Of a stretch of 28,600 nucleotides of DNA, positions 13,804-23,008 are shown one piece after another. A program made the position numbers and the translations under genes. The DNA comes from Lachnoclostridium sp. UBA2905 (GTDB taxonomy: Bacteria > Bacillota > Clostridia > Lachnospirales > Lachnospiraceae), in the NCBI GenBank assembly GCA_002349525.1, contig DEDL01000028.1, forward strand, positions 16,914 to 45,513, written 5' to 3'. Position 1 is the stretch's first letter. Every line of letters starts with the position of its first letter. The notes beneath the pieces were generated by a model. It was not told the origin of the DNA. It ran no database searches and worked only from the letters and a program-made list of their open reading frames with translations.

Positions 13804-14823
13804 TTAAAACTTACCAGCTGTTGCTGCTTCCTCTACAGAAACTGCAACTGCAACAGTCATACCAACCATTGGGTTGTTACCTGCACCGATAAGACCCATC
13901 ATCTCAACGTGAGCTGGAACTGATGATGAACCAGCGAACTGTGCATCACTATGCATACGTCCCATTGTATCAGTCATACCGTATGAAGCAGGACCTGCTG
14001 CCATGTTATCTGGATGAAGTGTACGTCCTGTACCACCACCTGAAGCAACTGAGAAATACTTCTTACCTTTCTCAATACACTCCTTCTTGTATGTTCCTGC
14101 TACTGGATGCTGGAAACGAGTTGGGTTTGTTGAGTTACCTGTGATAGATACGTCAACTCCCTCTTTCCACATGATAGCAACACCTTCGCAAACATCATTT
14201 GCACCATAGCAGTTAACCTTAGCACGTGGGCTCTCAGGATCTTTTGAGTAGCACTTACGGAATACTTCTTTAACTTCGTTCTTGTATGGATCATACTCTG
14301 TCTCTACGAATGTAAATCCGTTGATACGTGAAATGATCTGAGCAGCATCCTTTCCAAGTCCGTTAAGGATAACTCTAAGAGGTTTTTTACGAACCTTGTT
14401 AGCTTTTTCAGCGATACCGATAGCTCCCTCAGCAGCTGCGAATGACTCATGTCCTGCAAGGAATGCGAAACATTCTGTATCTTCCTCAAGAAGCATCTTT
14501 CCAAGGTTACCATGTCCAAGACCAACCTTACGTGTGTCTGCAACTGAACCTGGAATACAGAAAGCCTGAAGTCCTTCACCGATTGCTGCAGCAGCATCTG
14601 ATGCCTTTCTGCAGTTCTTCTTAATTGCGATAGCTGCACCTACTGTATAAGCCCAGCATGCGTTCTCAAAACAAATAGGCTGAATGCCTTTAACCATATC
14701 GTATACATTAAGGCCGGCGTCCTTAGTAATCTTCTCAGCTTCTTCTATGGAAGAGATACCGTATTCACCTAACACTTTATTAATCTGGTCAATTCTTCTT
14801 TCATATGATTCAAATAAAGCCAT
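13804..14823 (-). CDS. GGGtGRT protein
   Basis: A 339-residue protein of the family named for the motif visible here as SGGGTGRTLHPDNMAAGPAS (about residues 262-281). The C-terminal part is glycine-rich and very conserved (MMGLIGAGNNPMVGMTVAVA). No catalytic mechanism is established. It follows the NifU-like scaffold gene by 17 bp and shares its promoter and terminator; the two families travel together in anaerobic Firmicutes, suggesting a joint role in metal-cluster handling. That role is inference. Identification rests on the motif, length and partner gene. Confidence 0.88.
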   Translation of the reverse strand: MALFESYERRIDQINKVLGEYGISSIEEAEKITKDAGLNVYDMVKGIQPICFENACWAYTVGAAIAIKKNCRKASDAAAAIGEGLQAFCIPGSVADTRKVGLGHGNLGKMLLEEDTECFAFLAGHESFAAAEGAIGIAEKANKVRKKPLRVILNGLGKDAAQIISRINGFTFVETEYDPYKNEVKEVFRKCYSKDPESPRAKVNCYGANDVCEGVAIMWKEGVDVSITGNSTNPTRFQHPVAGTYKKECIEKGKKYFSVASGGGTGRTLHPDNMAAGPASYGMTDTMGRMHSDAQFAGSSSVPAHVEMMGLIGAGNNPMVGMTVAVAVSVEEAATAGKF

Positions 14824-14840
14824 TTTTTCTCTCCTCCTAA

Positions 14841-15545
14841 TTATTTAATCTCTTCATCTGTTCTTGGATCGATAATCTTAACAGCATCAGCAACTCTTCC
14901 GTACTGACCACAAGCCTTTTCATAAGCTGTAGTTGGATCGTCACCCTTCTTAATGAAGTCTGTCATCTTACCAAGAGAAACGAATTTGTAACCAATTATC
15001 TCATTGTCCTCATCAAGTGCAATACCTGTTACGTAACCTTCAGCCATTTCAAGGTAACGAGGTCCCTTAGCTTTTGTTCCGTACATTGTACCAACCTGTG
15101 AACGAAGACCTTTTCCTAAATCTTCAAGACCAGCTCCTACTGGAAGTCCTTCTTCTGAGAAAGCTGACTGGCTACGACCATAAACGATCTGTAAGAATAA
15201 CTCTCTCATAGCTGTGTTGATAGCATCACAGACAAGGTCTGTATTAAGAGCTTCAAGAACTGTTCTTCCAGGAAGAATTTCAGAAGCCATAGCTGCTGAA
15301 TGTGTCATTCCTGAACATCCAATAGTCTCTACGAGAGCCTCTTCGATGATACCCTCTTTAATGTTTAATGAAAGCTTACATGCACCCTGCTGTGGAGCAC
15401 ACCAGCCAATACCATGTGTAAAACCTGAGATGTCTTTAACTTCTTTAGCTTTTACCCATTTTGCTTCTTCCGGAATAGGTGCGCAACCATGTGAAACGCC
15501 CTGTGCAACCGGACACATTTCTTCTACTTCTTTTGAATAAATCAT
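14841..15545 (-). CDS. NifU/IscU-like iron-sulfur cluster scaffold protein
   Basis: A 234-residue protein whose centre resembles the NifU N-terminal scaffold fold (ALVETIGCSGMTHSAAMASE, then ILPGRTVLEAL), with several Cys residues that could ligate a cluster: C11, C21, C49, C56 and the GCSG Cys. Extra N- and C-terminal segments make it longer than IscU/SufU (about 130-150), as in the members paired with GGGtGRT proteins. GAAAGGAG precedes the ATG. It is the first gene of a two-gene operon with the strong promoter at 15605-15633. No iscS or suf genes are close, so it may not be the housekeeping scaffold. Confidence 0.82.
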   Translation of the reverse strand: MIYSKEVEEMCPVAQGVSHGCAPIPEEAKWVKAKEVKDISGFTHGIGWCAPQQGACKLSLNIKEGIIEEALVETIGCSGMTHSAAMASEILPGRTVLEALNTDLVCDAINTAMRELFLQIVYGRSQSAFSEEGLPVGAGLEDLGKGLRSQVGTMYGTKAKGPRYLEMAEGYVTGIALDEDNEIIGYKFVSLGKMTDFIKKGDDPTTAYEKACGQYGRVADAVKIIDPRTDEEIK

Positions 15546-15604
15546 GTTGAAACTCCTTTCATCATTATAATCAATATGATATGTTCATTTTATAAACCTT
15601 ATAT

Positions 15605-15633
15605 AGAATACAATATTGTCGAGATTTTGTCAA
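15605..15633 (-). promoter_or_regulatory. Promoter of the scaffold-GGGtGRT operon
   Basis: Minus-strand TTGACA (15633-15628) and TATTCT (15610-15605) are 17 bp apart, giving a leader of about 50 nt. The consensus quality suggests high expression. I see no GTTAG-N6-CTAAC site here, so no evidence for control by the neighbouring DtxR-type protein. Confidence 0.8.
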
Positions 15634-15642
15634 TTATGACAC

Positions 15643-16317
15643 TTATTGTTTTATAACAATATTTTCTTCATTTTTATAAATTGAATTAGCTGGAACGTAG
15701 CCTCTTACACTTGAAAGAGGGTAAATATTTGTTCCGGCTCCTACAACTGTTCCCGGATTCAATACACTATTACATCCAACTTCCACATTATCTCCCAGGG
15801 CAGCACCCATCTTTTTAAGACCTGTTTCTATCTTTCCAAGAGAGCCATTGCCATACATGGAAGCATTTATAGTGACTAATGTTTTATCTGATTTGACATT
15901 TGAAGTTATGGAACCTGCTCCCATGTGAGCCTTATAGCCAAGTATGGAATCTCCAACATAATTATAATGTGGAACCTGTACCTTATCAAATAAAACAACA
16001 TTTTTAAGCTCTGTGGAATTGCCAACTACTGCTCCTGCACCAACTATGGCCTTTCCCCTTATAAAGGCGCAGTGTCTTATCTCTGCACCATCACATATGA
16101 TTGCCGGTCCTGTTATGGAAGCTGTATCTGCCACCTTTGCTGTCTTGGCAATCCATATATTGTCCCCTCTTTTATCGTAGTCATTCTCAGAAAGAGTTTT
16201 ACCAAGCTCCAGAATAAATTCTTCAATATGTGGAAGAACCTCCCAGGGATAAGTCTTTCCTTCAAATAATGGGGCTGCTATTGTCTTTGAAAGATCATAC
16301 ATTTCTGCAATTTTCAT
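15643..16317 (-). CDS. Left-handed beta-helix protein, GlmU C-terminal-like
   Basis: 224 residues with hexapeptide repeats from about residue 55 (IWIAKTAKVADTASITGPAI, IICDGAEIRHCAFIRGKAIV) forming a left-handed beta helix as in the acetyltransferase half of GlmU. The motif YVGDSILGYKAHMGAGSITSN matches the GlmU-like region. The N-terminal nucleotidyltransferase domain is absent, so the common annotation UDP-N-acetylglucosamine pyrophosphorylase is probably misleading; an acyltransferase or structural role is more likely. AGGAG precedes the ATG. It follows topB by 38 bp in the same direction and probably shares its transcript. Confidence 0.75.
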   Translation of the reverse strand: MKIAEMYDLSKTIAAPLFEGKTYPWEVLPHIEEFILELGKTLSENDYDKRGDNIWIAKTAKVADTASITGPAIICDGAEIRHCAFIRGKAIVGAGAVVGNSTELKNVVLFDKVQVPHYNYVGDSILGYKAHMGAGSITSNVKSDKTLVTINASMYGNGSLGKIETGLKKMGAALGDNVEVGCNSVLNPGTVVGAGTNIYPLSSVRGYVPANSIYKNEENIVIKQ

Positions 16318-16355
16318 TATATCACTCCTGACTGTATCAAAAATGTTTACCCATA

Positions 16356-18446
16356 TTATTTGGTATAAAATTTCTTCACTGCATTAATGCGCTGTCTTAA
16401 TGCTGCGCTGTAATTATTGCCTTTAACATAATCCACATTCCTTCTGACGAAGCTTTCAAGCTTATCCATATACTCTTTTTCCGTAATAGTTCCCTCTGCC
16501 ACCTGGGAAAGACCAAGCTCCCAGCTTGCAGTAAGCTCCGGATTCAGCATACTTCGAATGGAGGCGTTCACTACCTCATAAACTGCTTCTCCAACAAATG
16601 AAGGAGTATATATCTGTGTTTTCTTATTGAGTCTGATATATTCAATGTTAACCAGCTTTTTAAGAATCTCCGCTCTTGTAGCACTTGTTCCTATTCCACT
16701 ACCCTTAATCTGTGCACGTAAATCCTCATCTTCTATAAGCTGTCCGGCATTTTCCATTGCAAGAATCATCTGACCTGAATTATATCTCTTAGGTGGTGAT
16801 GTTTCTCCCTCTTTGATGTTGAGATTTTTGAGGGTAAGCTTTGAACCGGTTTTTATCTTTTTAAGAAGTTGGGCAAATTCTTCGTCGGTCATTGTCTGGA
16901 CATTTTCTGCATCCTCTGCTGAATCAGGATTAGAATCTGAATCTGCGCCCTCGCCTTGTTCTTCATTTCCTCCGGCACCATTTTTCTCATTGTCTGTATT
17001 CTCTTTCTTTTTCTTAAATGAGAACTCCGATACAGAAAGAAATCCTTTTTCCACAAGTATTTTATTGTTAGTATAAAAGCACTCCTCAGGTGATATGGTT
17101 GCCGCCACAATTGATACCTTCTGATATACTGCCGGTGGGTAAAAAATAGCAAGAAATCTTCTTACAATCACTTCATACACCTTTTTTTGCAAATCCGGCA
17201 TTGAATCAAGAATCTTTAAGCCCTGACCTGTAGGAATAATGGCATAATGGTCAGTAATCTGCTTGTCATTAACATACTTGGTTTTTTCAATTCCCTGATA
17301 CATTTTTTGCTTGAGTATCTCATCAGCATAGCCTGACACAAGGGGATACGAAAGAAGTCCCTTAATATTGCGGTCTATCTCTTTTGCGATTGCAGTTGAC
17401 AAAACTCTGGCATCGGTTCTTGGATAAGTAACCAGCTTTTTCTCATAAAGCTCCTGGGTTATTGCAAGTGTCTGATCCGGACTTATCTTAAAGACCTTGG
17501 AGCAGATATTCTGAAGCTCTGCCAGATTAAATAATAATGGTGGATTTTTCTTCTCACGCTTTTTTTCAATCTTTTTGATTACAGCTTCCCTTTCAGGTTG
17601 TATCTCCTGGCACATCTTTTTGGCAATGTCCCTGTCCTTAAAGCCGTTGTCCTTATAAAGATAAGGTGTCCCATAATATTTGCTGCCTTCTGTCACCTTC
17701 CATTCAGCCGAAAAAACAGAATTTTCGGATTCTTCCGGTTCAAAATCACCAAATATTCTGTAAAAAGGAGTTTTAACAAACGATCTTATCTCTCTTTCCC
17801 TGTTTACAACCATTCCAAGTACACAGGTCATAACCCTTCCAACAGAAACAGCCATCCACTTGTTACTCTTGACGCAATCATTTACCGTTGAACCATACAC
17901 AACTGAAAGGACTCTGGAAAAATTAATTCCCATAAGATAATCTTCCTTGGCCCTTAGATATGCCGATGCAGCAATATTATCATATGCATTAAGGGGCTTG
18001 GCTTCCTTTATGCCTCGTAAAACCTCTTCCTCAGTCTGGGAATCGATCCACACACGCCTCTTATCCTTGGAATCAGGCACCTTGGCCATCTGATCCACAA
18101 GCCTGTATATATATTCTCCTTCACGCCCGGAGTCAGTACATACATATATCGTATCAATATCTTCACGGTTAAGAAGACCTGATACTATTTTATACTGCTT
18201 GGCAACACCCTTTATAACCTCGTATTTGAATTTGTCCGGTAAAAAAGGAAGTGTTTCCTTGCTCCAGCGCTTTAGAGCCGGATCATATGCATCAGGATAG
18301 CTCATTGTAACAAGATGACCTACACACCAGGTTACAACAATACTGTCCCCCTCCATATATCCATCTCTTTTTTGCACCCGACATTTCATAGCATTGGCAA
18401 ATGCCTCAGCTACACTTGGTTTCTCCGCAATAAACAACTTCTTCAT
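16356..18446 (-). CDS. topB: DNA topoisomerase III
   Basis: A 696-residue type IA topoisomerase that relaxes or decatenates DNA by single-strand passage. The Toprim domain starts at LFIAEKPSVA and holds TDSGREGEY (104-112) with the acidic metal ligands; the catalytic tyrosine is Tyr341 in LVTYPRTDARVLS. The remaining core domains are present, ending without zinc fingers. An acidic low-complexity insert (about residues 478-520, rich in Asn, Glu, Gly and Asp) interrupts the C-terminal half. AAAGGG lies rather far upstream of the ATG. It is a single chromosomal-type copy with no plasmid genes nearby. Confidence 0.93.
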   Translation of the reverse strand: MKKLFIAEKPSVAEAFANAMKCRVQKRDGYMEGDSIVVTWCVGHLVTMSYPDAYDPALKRWSKETLPFLPDKFKYEVIKGVAKQYKIVSGLLNREDIDTIYVCTDSGREGEYIYRLVDQMAKVPDSKDKRRVWIDSQTEEEVLRGIKEAKPLNAYDNIAASAYLRAKEDYLMGINFSRVLSVVYGSTVNDCVKSNKWMAVSVGRVMTCVLGMVVNREREIRSFVKTPFYRIFGDFEPEESENSVFSAEWKVTEGSKYYGTPYLYKDNGFKDRDIAKKMCQEIQPEREAVIKKIEKKREKKNPPLLFNLAELQNICSKVFKISPDQTLAITQELYEKKLVTYPRTDARVLSTAIAKEIDRNIKGLLSYPLVSGYADEILKQKMYQGIEKTKYVNDKQITDHYAIIPTGQGLKILDSMPDLQKKVYEVIVRRFLAIFYPPAVYQKVSIVAATISPEECFYTNNKILVEKGFLSVSEFSFKKKKENTDNEKNGAGGNEEQGEGADSDSNPDSAEDAENVQTMTDEEFAQLLKKIKTGSKLTLKNLNIKEGETSPPKRYNSGQMILAMENAGQLIEDEDLRAQIKGSGIGTSATRAEILKKLVNIEYIRLNKKTQIYTPSFVGEAVYEVVNASIRSMLNPELTASWELGLSQVAEGTITEKEYMDKLESFVRRNVDYVKGNNYSAALRQRINAVKKFYTK

Positions 18447-18492
18447 TATGTATTAAAACCCTTTCATACACATCTTTCAGAACCAAAATCTA

Positions 18493-18507
18493 TGTCATCA
18501 TATGACA
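18493..18507. promoter_or_regulatory. Palindrome upstream of topB
   Basis: TGTCAT-CAT-ATGACA is a perfect 6-3-6 inverted repeat, 47 bp before the topB start. It may be an operator; no regulator can be assigned and the promoter around it is not clear. Confidence 0.4.
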
Positions 18508-18523
18508 ATTATCTAAGTAAATA

Positions 18524-18555
18524 GGGCATATAAGGAGAAATGCCTCAATATGCCC
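18524..18555 (-). terminator. Hairpin after glyA
   Basis: GGGCATAT (18524-18531) pairs with ATATGCCC (18548-18555), with AGG/CCT continuing inside. On the minus strand the stem is followed by TATTTACTT, a moderate U-tract. It would end the purM-purN-purD-glyA transcript. Confidence 0.6.
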
Positions 18556-18602
18556 CACATAAACATCAATTTATTTGCTAATTCTTGTAGCGTTTATCTT
18601 AC

Positions 18603-19844
18603 TTACTCATAAAGTGGATACTTGCTTGTAAGAGTCTTAACAAGCTCCATAGCCTTAGCTTTATTAGCATCAACGTCATTAATAAGCATTGCAATAGCAT
18701 CTGCTATAACGTCCATATCCTCTGTATTCATTCCTCTTGTTGTAACAGCAGCTGTTCCAAGACGGATACCACTTGTTACAAATGGTTTCTGAGGATCATT
18801 AGGGATTGTATTTTTGTTACATGTAATATTAGCTTCATCAAGGAATATCTCAGCCTCTTTACCTGTAACACCCTTCTTAACAAGGTCTACAAGCATAAGA
18901 TGATTGTCTGTACCACCTGATACTATATCAATTCCACGATCCATAAGACCCTTGCAGAGAGCCTGTGCATTATCAATAATATTCTTACCATACTCCTTAA
19001 ATGATGGCTCCAATGCCTCTTTGAAACATACTGCCTTAGCAGCGATAACATGCATAAGAGGTCCACCCTGGATTCCTGGGAATACAGCCTTGTTAAGCTT
19101 ATGCTCTGTTGCGAATTCTTCTGATGAAAGAATCATACCACCTCTAGGTCCACGAAGTGTCTTATGTGTTGTAGTTGTTGTAACATGAGCATATGGAATT
19201 GGGCTCTCATGATATCCTGATGCAACAAGACCGGCAATATGAGCCATATCAACCATAAGGAATGCTCCAACCTCATCAGCGATTTCTCTGAAACGCTTGA
19301 AATCAATCTTTCTTGCATATGCACTTGCACCTGCAACAATAAGCTTTGGCTTGCACTCTTTTGCAATCTTTTCTACTTCTTCATAGTCGATAAATCCTTC
19401 ATCATTAACTCCATAAGGAACAATATTAAAATATGCTCCTGAAAAGTTAACAGGTGAACCATGTGTAAGATGTCCGCCATGTGCAAGGTTCATACCCATT
19501 ACTGTATCACCTGGTTTAACAAGGGCAAAAAATACTGCCATGTTAGCCTGAGCACCTGAATGTGGCTGAACATTAACATAAGTACAGTTAAATAACTTCT
19601 TTGCTCTTTCAATGGCAAGAGTTTCGATAACATCCACATACTCACATCCGCCATAATATCTCTTTCCCGGATATCCTTCAGCGTACTTATTGGTGCATGG
19701 ACTTCCCATAGCTGCCATAACTGCCTTTGAGACAAAATTCTCTGAAGCAATAAGCTCAATATGATCATTCTGTCTTCCCTTTTCCTGCATTATTGCCTGT
19801 GCAATTTCAGGATCATAGTTGTTGATTTCGTCAAATGAATACAT
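18603..19844 (-). CDS. glyA: Serine hydroxymethyltransferase
   Basis: GlyA converts serine and tetrahydrofolate to glycine and 5,10-methylene-tetrahydrofolate using PLP. The 413-residue length is typical. Visible family motifs are LIASENFVSKAVMAAMGS, YAEGYPGKRYYGGCEYVD, and the PLP lysine Lys228 in TTTTTHKTLRGPRGGMI. GGAGGAG precedes the ATG. It lies 47 bp after purD in the same direction, so it supplies the glycine consumed by PurD and the one-carbon units used by PurN within one operon. Identification is certain. Confidence 0.97.
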   Translation of the reverse strand: MYSFDEINNYDPEIAQAIMQEKGRQNDHIELIASENFVSKAVMAAMGSPCTNKYAEGYPGKRYYGGCEYVDVIETLAIERAKKLFNCTYVNVQPHSGAQANMAVFFALVKPGDTVMGMNLAHGGHLTHGSPVNFSGAYFNIVPYGVNDEGFIDYEEVEKIAKECKPKLIVAGASAYARKIDFKRFREIADEVGAFLMVDMAHIAGLVASGYHESPIPYAHVTTTTTHKTLRGPRGGMILSSEEFATEHKLNKAVFPGIQGGPLMHVIAAKAVCFKEALEPSFKEYGKNIIDNAQALCKGLMDRGIDIVSGGTDNHLMLVDLVKKGVTGKEAEIFLDEANITCNKNTIPNDPQKPFVTSGIRLGTAAVTTRGMNTEDMDVIADAIAMLINDVDANKAKAMELVKTLTSKYPLYE

Positions 19845-19860
19845 TGTTTCTCCTCCTGTT

Positions 19861-19894
19861 ATATATGTTTATAAATATATATGTTTATATATTA
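19861..19894. repeat. 16-bp tandem duplication at the purD stop codon
   Basis: ATATATGTTTATA occurs at 19861 and 19877, a 16-bp offset. The second unit runs into the purD stop (TTA on the plus strand, 19892-19894). It is short and AT-rich, so less convincing than the other 3'-end arrays. Confidence 0.5.
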
Positions 19895-21169
19895 GTTGAT
19901 CACATCATCAATAGCTTTACCAATATCATTTCTCATATATTTGTTATCAAAATTAACCCACTTTGTTGCCTCGTAAGCATTCTTACGTGCTTCCTTAAGG
20001 TTGTCTCCCTTAGCTGTTATACCAAGAACACGGCCTCCGTTGGTTACAATATTATCTCCATCAAACTTTGTGCCTGAATGGAATACATAATAACCATCCC
20101 TGCCTTCAAAATTCTCAAGACCTGTTATAACCTTACCCTTCTCATATTTTTCAGGGTAACCGTCTGATGCAAGAATTACACATACGCATGCGTTATCCTC
20201 AAACTCAAGCTCAACCTCATCAAGCTTTCCATCAATACAGCTTTCCATAACAGTTATAATATCTGTCTTCATTCTTGGAAGAACTACCTGTGCTTCAGGA
20301 TCACCAAATCTTGCGTTATACTCAAGAACCTTTGGTCCATCCGGAGTAAGAATAAGTCCCACAAATAATATTCCTACAAAATCTCTGCCTTCTTTTTTCA
20401 TGGCATCCATTGTTGGCTGGAATACATAATCCTCACAGAACTTTCTTGCCACATCATCATAAAATGGGCTTGGTGAAAATGTTCCCATACCACCTGTGTT
20501 AAGACCTTCATCATTGTCCTTGGCTCTCTTATGGTCCTGAGCGCTTGTCATTGGCTTAATATGTGTTCCATCACAGTAACAAAGAACTGAAACTTCTCTT
20601 CCTGTAAGGAATTCTTCAATTACAATACTATTACCGGCATCACCAAACTGCTTATCCTGCATAAGTGTTTTAACACCTTCCATAGCCTCTTCTCTGGTGT
20701 TGCATATAAGAACTCCCTTTCCAAGAGCAAGACCATCCGCCTTAAGTACTATAGGATACTTGCAATCCTCAAGATATTCCTTAGCCTTGGCTGGATCGGT
20801 AAATGACTCGTATGCAGCAGTAGGTATATTATATTTTTTCATAAGATCCTTTGAAAATACCTTTGAGCCTTCAATTATGGCTGCATTCTTTCTTGGTCCA
20901 AATACTCTTAAGCCTTTGGCTTCAAATACATCAACGATTCCGGCTACAAGTGGATCATCCATTCCTACGATTGTAAGATCAATATTATTCTCACTTGCAA
21001 AATCGGCAAGCTTATCAAGCTCCATAGCCTTAATATCAACACATTCAGCTACACCTGCAATACCTGCATTGCCTGGTGCACAGTAAATCTTATCTACCTT
21101 TGGGCTCTTTGCAACGCTCATTGCAATTGCATGTTCACGTCCGCCACTTCCAACTATTAATACTTTCAT
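19892..21169 (-). CDS. purD: Phosphoribosylamine-glycine ligase (GAR synthetase)
   Basis: PurD joins glycine to 5-phosphoribosylamine with ATP, the second step of purine synthesis. The protein is 425 residues from the chosen ATG at 21169, starting MKVLIVGSGGREHAIAMSVA, and carries the ATP-grasp region (PIVLKADGLALGKGV, EEFLTGREVSVLCYCDG, GGMGTFSP). A longer frame to 21244 would overlap purN; the 21169 start has AAAGGGA 8 nt upstream and matches the family N-terminus. It sits 25 bp after purN and ahead of glyA, which makes its glycine substrate. Confidence 0.96.
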   Translation of the reverse strand: MKVLIVGSGGREHAIAMSVAKSPKVDKIYCAPGNAGIAGVAECVDIKAMELDKLADFASENNIDLTIVGMDDPLVAGIVDVFEAKGLRVFGPRKNAAIIEGSKVFSKDLMKKYNIPTAAYESFTDPAKAKEYLEDCKYPIVLKADGLALGKGVLICNTREEAMEGVKTLMQDKQFGDAGNSIVIEEFLTGREVSVLCYCDGTHIKPMTSAQDHKRAKDNDEGLNTGGMGTFSPSPFYDDVARKFCEDYVFQPTMDAMKKEGRDFVGILFVGLILTPDGPKVLEYNARFGDPEAQVVLPRMKTDIITVMESCIDGKLDEVELEFEDNACVCVILASDGYPEKYEKGKVITGLENFEGRDGYYVFHSGTKFDGDNIVTNGGRVLGITAKGDNLKEARKNAYEATKWVNFDNKYMRNDIGKAIDDVIN

Positions 21170-21194
21170 GCTTTTATCCCTTTCTAAATACCTG

Positions 21195-21818
21195 CTATTT
21201 GACCTTGACTGTACCATTAACAATCTGGAGCTTATCTTCAGCAAAAAGACTTACTGCCTGTGGAAGTATCTTCCACTCAGCCTCTTCCATAACTCTTTTC
21301 TGAAGTACCTCCGGAGTATCATCGTCCCTAACCTCTACAGCCTTCTGAAGAATAATAGGACCTGTATCTGTTCCCTCATCAACAAAATGAACTGTTGCTC
21401 CAGTCACCTTATTGCCTCTTGCAAGAACACTTTCATGCACATGAAGTCCATAATAACCAGGACCACAATGTGAAGGAATAAGTGATGGATGGATGTTCAT
21501 AATTCTTCCTGCGTAGCTTTTAATAACCTTTTTGGGAACAATTACAAGATATCCTGCAAGTACAACAAGATCGGCCTTATATCTGTCAAATGCATCTAAA
21601 AGTGCATCTGCAAATGCATCCTGGTTTTCAAAACTTTTTGGTGAAATGCATTCAGAAGCAATTCCATGCTCCTTAGCTCTTGTAAGGGCATATGCATTCT
21701 CCTTATTGCTTATAACAGCACTTATAACCGCATTCTTCACAGTTCCGGCATCAACAGCGTCAATCAGCGCCTGAAGATTGGTTCCACCACCGGAAACAAG
21801 AACTACAACATTTTTCAT
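21195..21818 (-). CDS. purN: Phosphoribosylglycinamide formyltransferase
   Basis: PurN transfers the formyl group of 10-formyl-tetrahydrofolate to GAR. At 207 residues it is standard. The glycine-rich start VLVSGGGTNLQAL binds the ribonucleotide phosphate; catalytic residues are visible as Asn108 and His110 in MNIHPSLIP and Asp151 in DEGTDTGP. It starts 10 bp after purM and is followed by purD. The use of a formate-independent PurN here fits co-transcription with glyA. Confidence 0.96.
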   Translation of the reverse strand: MKNVVVLVSGGGTNLQALIDAVDAGTVKNAVISAVISNKENAYALTRAKEHGIASECISPKSFENQDAFADALLDAFDRYKADLVVLAGYLVIVPKKVIKSYAGRIMNIHPSLIPSHCGPGYYGLHVHESVLARGNKVTGATVHFVDEGTDTGPIILQKAVEVRDDDTPEVLQKRVMEEAEWKILPQAVSLFAEDKLQIVNGTVKVK

Positions 21819-21828
21819 GTCATTCTCC

Positions 21829-22857
21829 TTAATCTACAAGTGTAATACCCTTGTCACCATCAACAATTTCACCAACAATATAAGGTGTCTCACCAGCAGC
21901 CTTAATTGCAGCAACACAGTCATCAACCTGTGTCTTATCAACTGCTACCATCATACCAATACCCATATTATATGTATTGAACATCATCTGTTCTTCAATA
22001 TTACCTTCTTTTGCAAGGAGCTCAAAGATTGGTGGAATTACAAAACTGTTTTTCTTAATCTTTGCATGTGTTCCTTCCTTAAGCATTCTTGGAATATTCT
22101 CATAGAAACCACCACCTGTAATATGGCTGCAGGCCTTAATCTTAACTCCTGCCTTCTTAATATCTGAAAGTGCCTTAACATATATCTTGGTTGGTGTAAG
22201 AAGTGCCTCACCTAATGTTTTTCCAAGGCAGTCATAGTGCTTATCAAGAGAATTCTTCTCAATATTAAACACCTTTCTTACAAGTGAATAACCATTACTG
22301 TGTATACCTGATGAAGCGATTCCAACAAGTACATCACCAGCCTTAAGTGTACTTCCGTTAATCATATCACATTTATCAACGATACCAACTGCAAAACCGG
22401 CAAGGTCATATTCACTTTCCGGATAGAATCCTGGCATCTCTGCTGTCTCTCCACCGATAAGTGCTGCATTAGACTGTCTGCATCCCTCTGCTACACCACT
22501 TACAATTGCTGCAATTTTTTCAGGATAATTCTTTCCACATGCAATATAATCAAGGAAAAATAATGGTTCTCCTCCTGCACATGCAATATCATTCACACAC
22601 ATGGCAACACAATCAATACCAATTGTGTCATGCTTGTCCATCTCAAATGCAATCTTAAGCTTAGTACCTACTCCATCAGTTCCTGAAACCAGTGTAGGCT
22701 CCTTCATTCCACTGAAACTGCTAAGTGAAAAAGCTCCTGAAAATCCTCCGATATCAGTACATACTTCAGGTCTCATAGTAGACTGAACATGCTTCTTCAT
22801 AAGTCTTACAGCTTCGTACCCTGCTTCAATATCAACTCCTGCATTTTTGTAATCCAT
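21829..22857 (-). CDS. purM: Phosphoribosylformylglycinamidine cyclo-ligase (AIR synthetase)
   Basis: PurM closes the imidazole ring of FGAM with ATP. The chosen ATG at 22857 begins MDYKNAGVDIEAGYEAV, the family's normal start, with GGAGG 8 nt upstream; an 18-residue longer frame lacks a ribosome binding site. The 342-residue protein carries LVSGTDGVGTKLKIAFE, ALIGGETAEMPGFY and GGGFYENIPRML, hallmarks of the dimeric ATP-binding fold. It is the first gene of the operon, just after the promoter at 22896-22924. Confidence 0.96.
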   Translation of the reverse strand: MDYKNAGVDIEAGYEAVRLMKKHVQSTMRPEVCTDIGGFSGAFSLSSFSGMKEPTLVSGTDGVGTKLKIAFEMDKHDTIGIDCVAMCVNDIACAGGEPLFFLDYIACGKNYPEKIAAIVSGVAEGCRQSNAALIGGETAEMPGFYPESEYDLAGFAVGIVDKCDMINGSTLKAGDVLVGIASSGIHSNGYSLVRKVFNIEKNSLDKHYDCLGKTLGEALLTPTKIYVKALSDIKKAGVKIKACSHITGGGFYENIPRMLKEGTHAKIKKNSFVIPPIFELLAKEGNIEEQMMFNTYNMGIGMMVAVDKTQVDDCVAAIKAAGETPYIVGEIVDGDKGITLVD

Positions 22858-22895
22858 ACCTGTGGCCTCCATATAATCATATTTATATAAAGTAA

Positions 22896-22924
22896 AGTAT
22901 AGCATATTCACTATACCAAAACAA
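22896..22924 (-). promoter_or_regulatory. purM-purN-purD-glyA promoter
   Basis: Minus-strand TTGTTT (22924-22919) and TATACT (22901-22896) have a 17-bp spacer. The spacer contains TATAG...CTATA as an inverted repeat reaching into the -10. The leader is only about 30 nt, so there is no purine riboswitch here. Confidence 0.65.
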
Positions 22925-22947
22925 TAATCTATTTATGAGTTTCCTAT

Positions 22948-22980
22948 AAAAAAACCGAAACCCCGCAAACGGGATTCCGG
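22948..22980 (-). terminator. Terminator after the ThyX-like gene
   Basis: On the minus strand CCGGAATCCCG (22980-22970) pairs with CGGGGTTTCGG (22965-22955) with wobbles around a 4-nt loop, followed by seven T residues. A strong rho-independent terminator separating the division cluster from the purine operon. Confidence 0.9.
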
Positions 22981-23008
22981 CATAATTCATATTCCATATT
23001 ATCTTATA

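Noticed and set aside
15643..16317. Annotating the beta-helix protein as GlmU/UDP-GlcNAc pyrophosphorylase
   Set aside because: The nucleotidyltransferase domain is missing; only the left-handed helix is seen.
16356..18446. topB as evidence of an integrative element
   Set aside because: No conjugation or relaxase genes lie nearby and composition matches the neighbours; it reads as a chromosomal copy.
22858..22990. Purine riboswitch upstream of purM
   Set aside because: The predicted leader is only about 30 nt and the upstream hairpin is the terminator of the ThyX-like gene.
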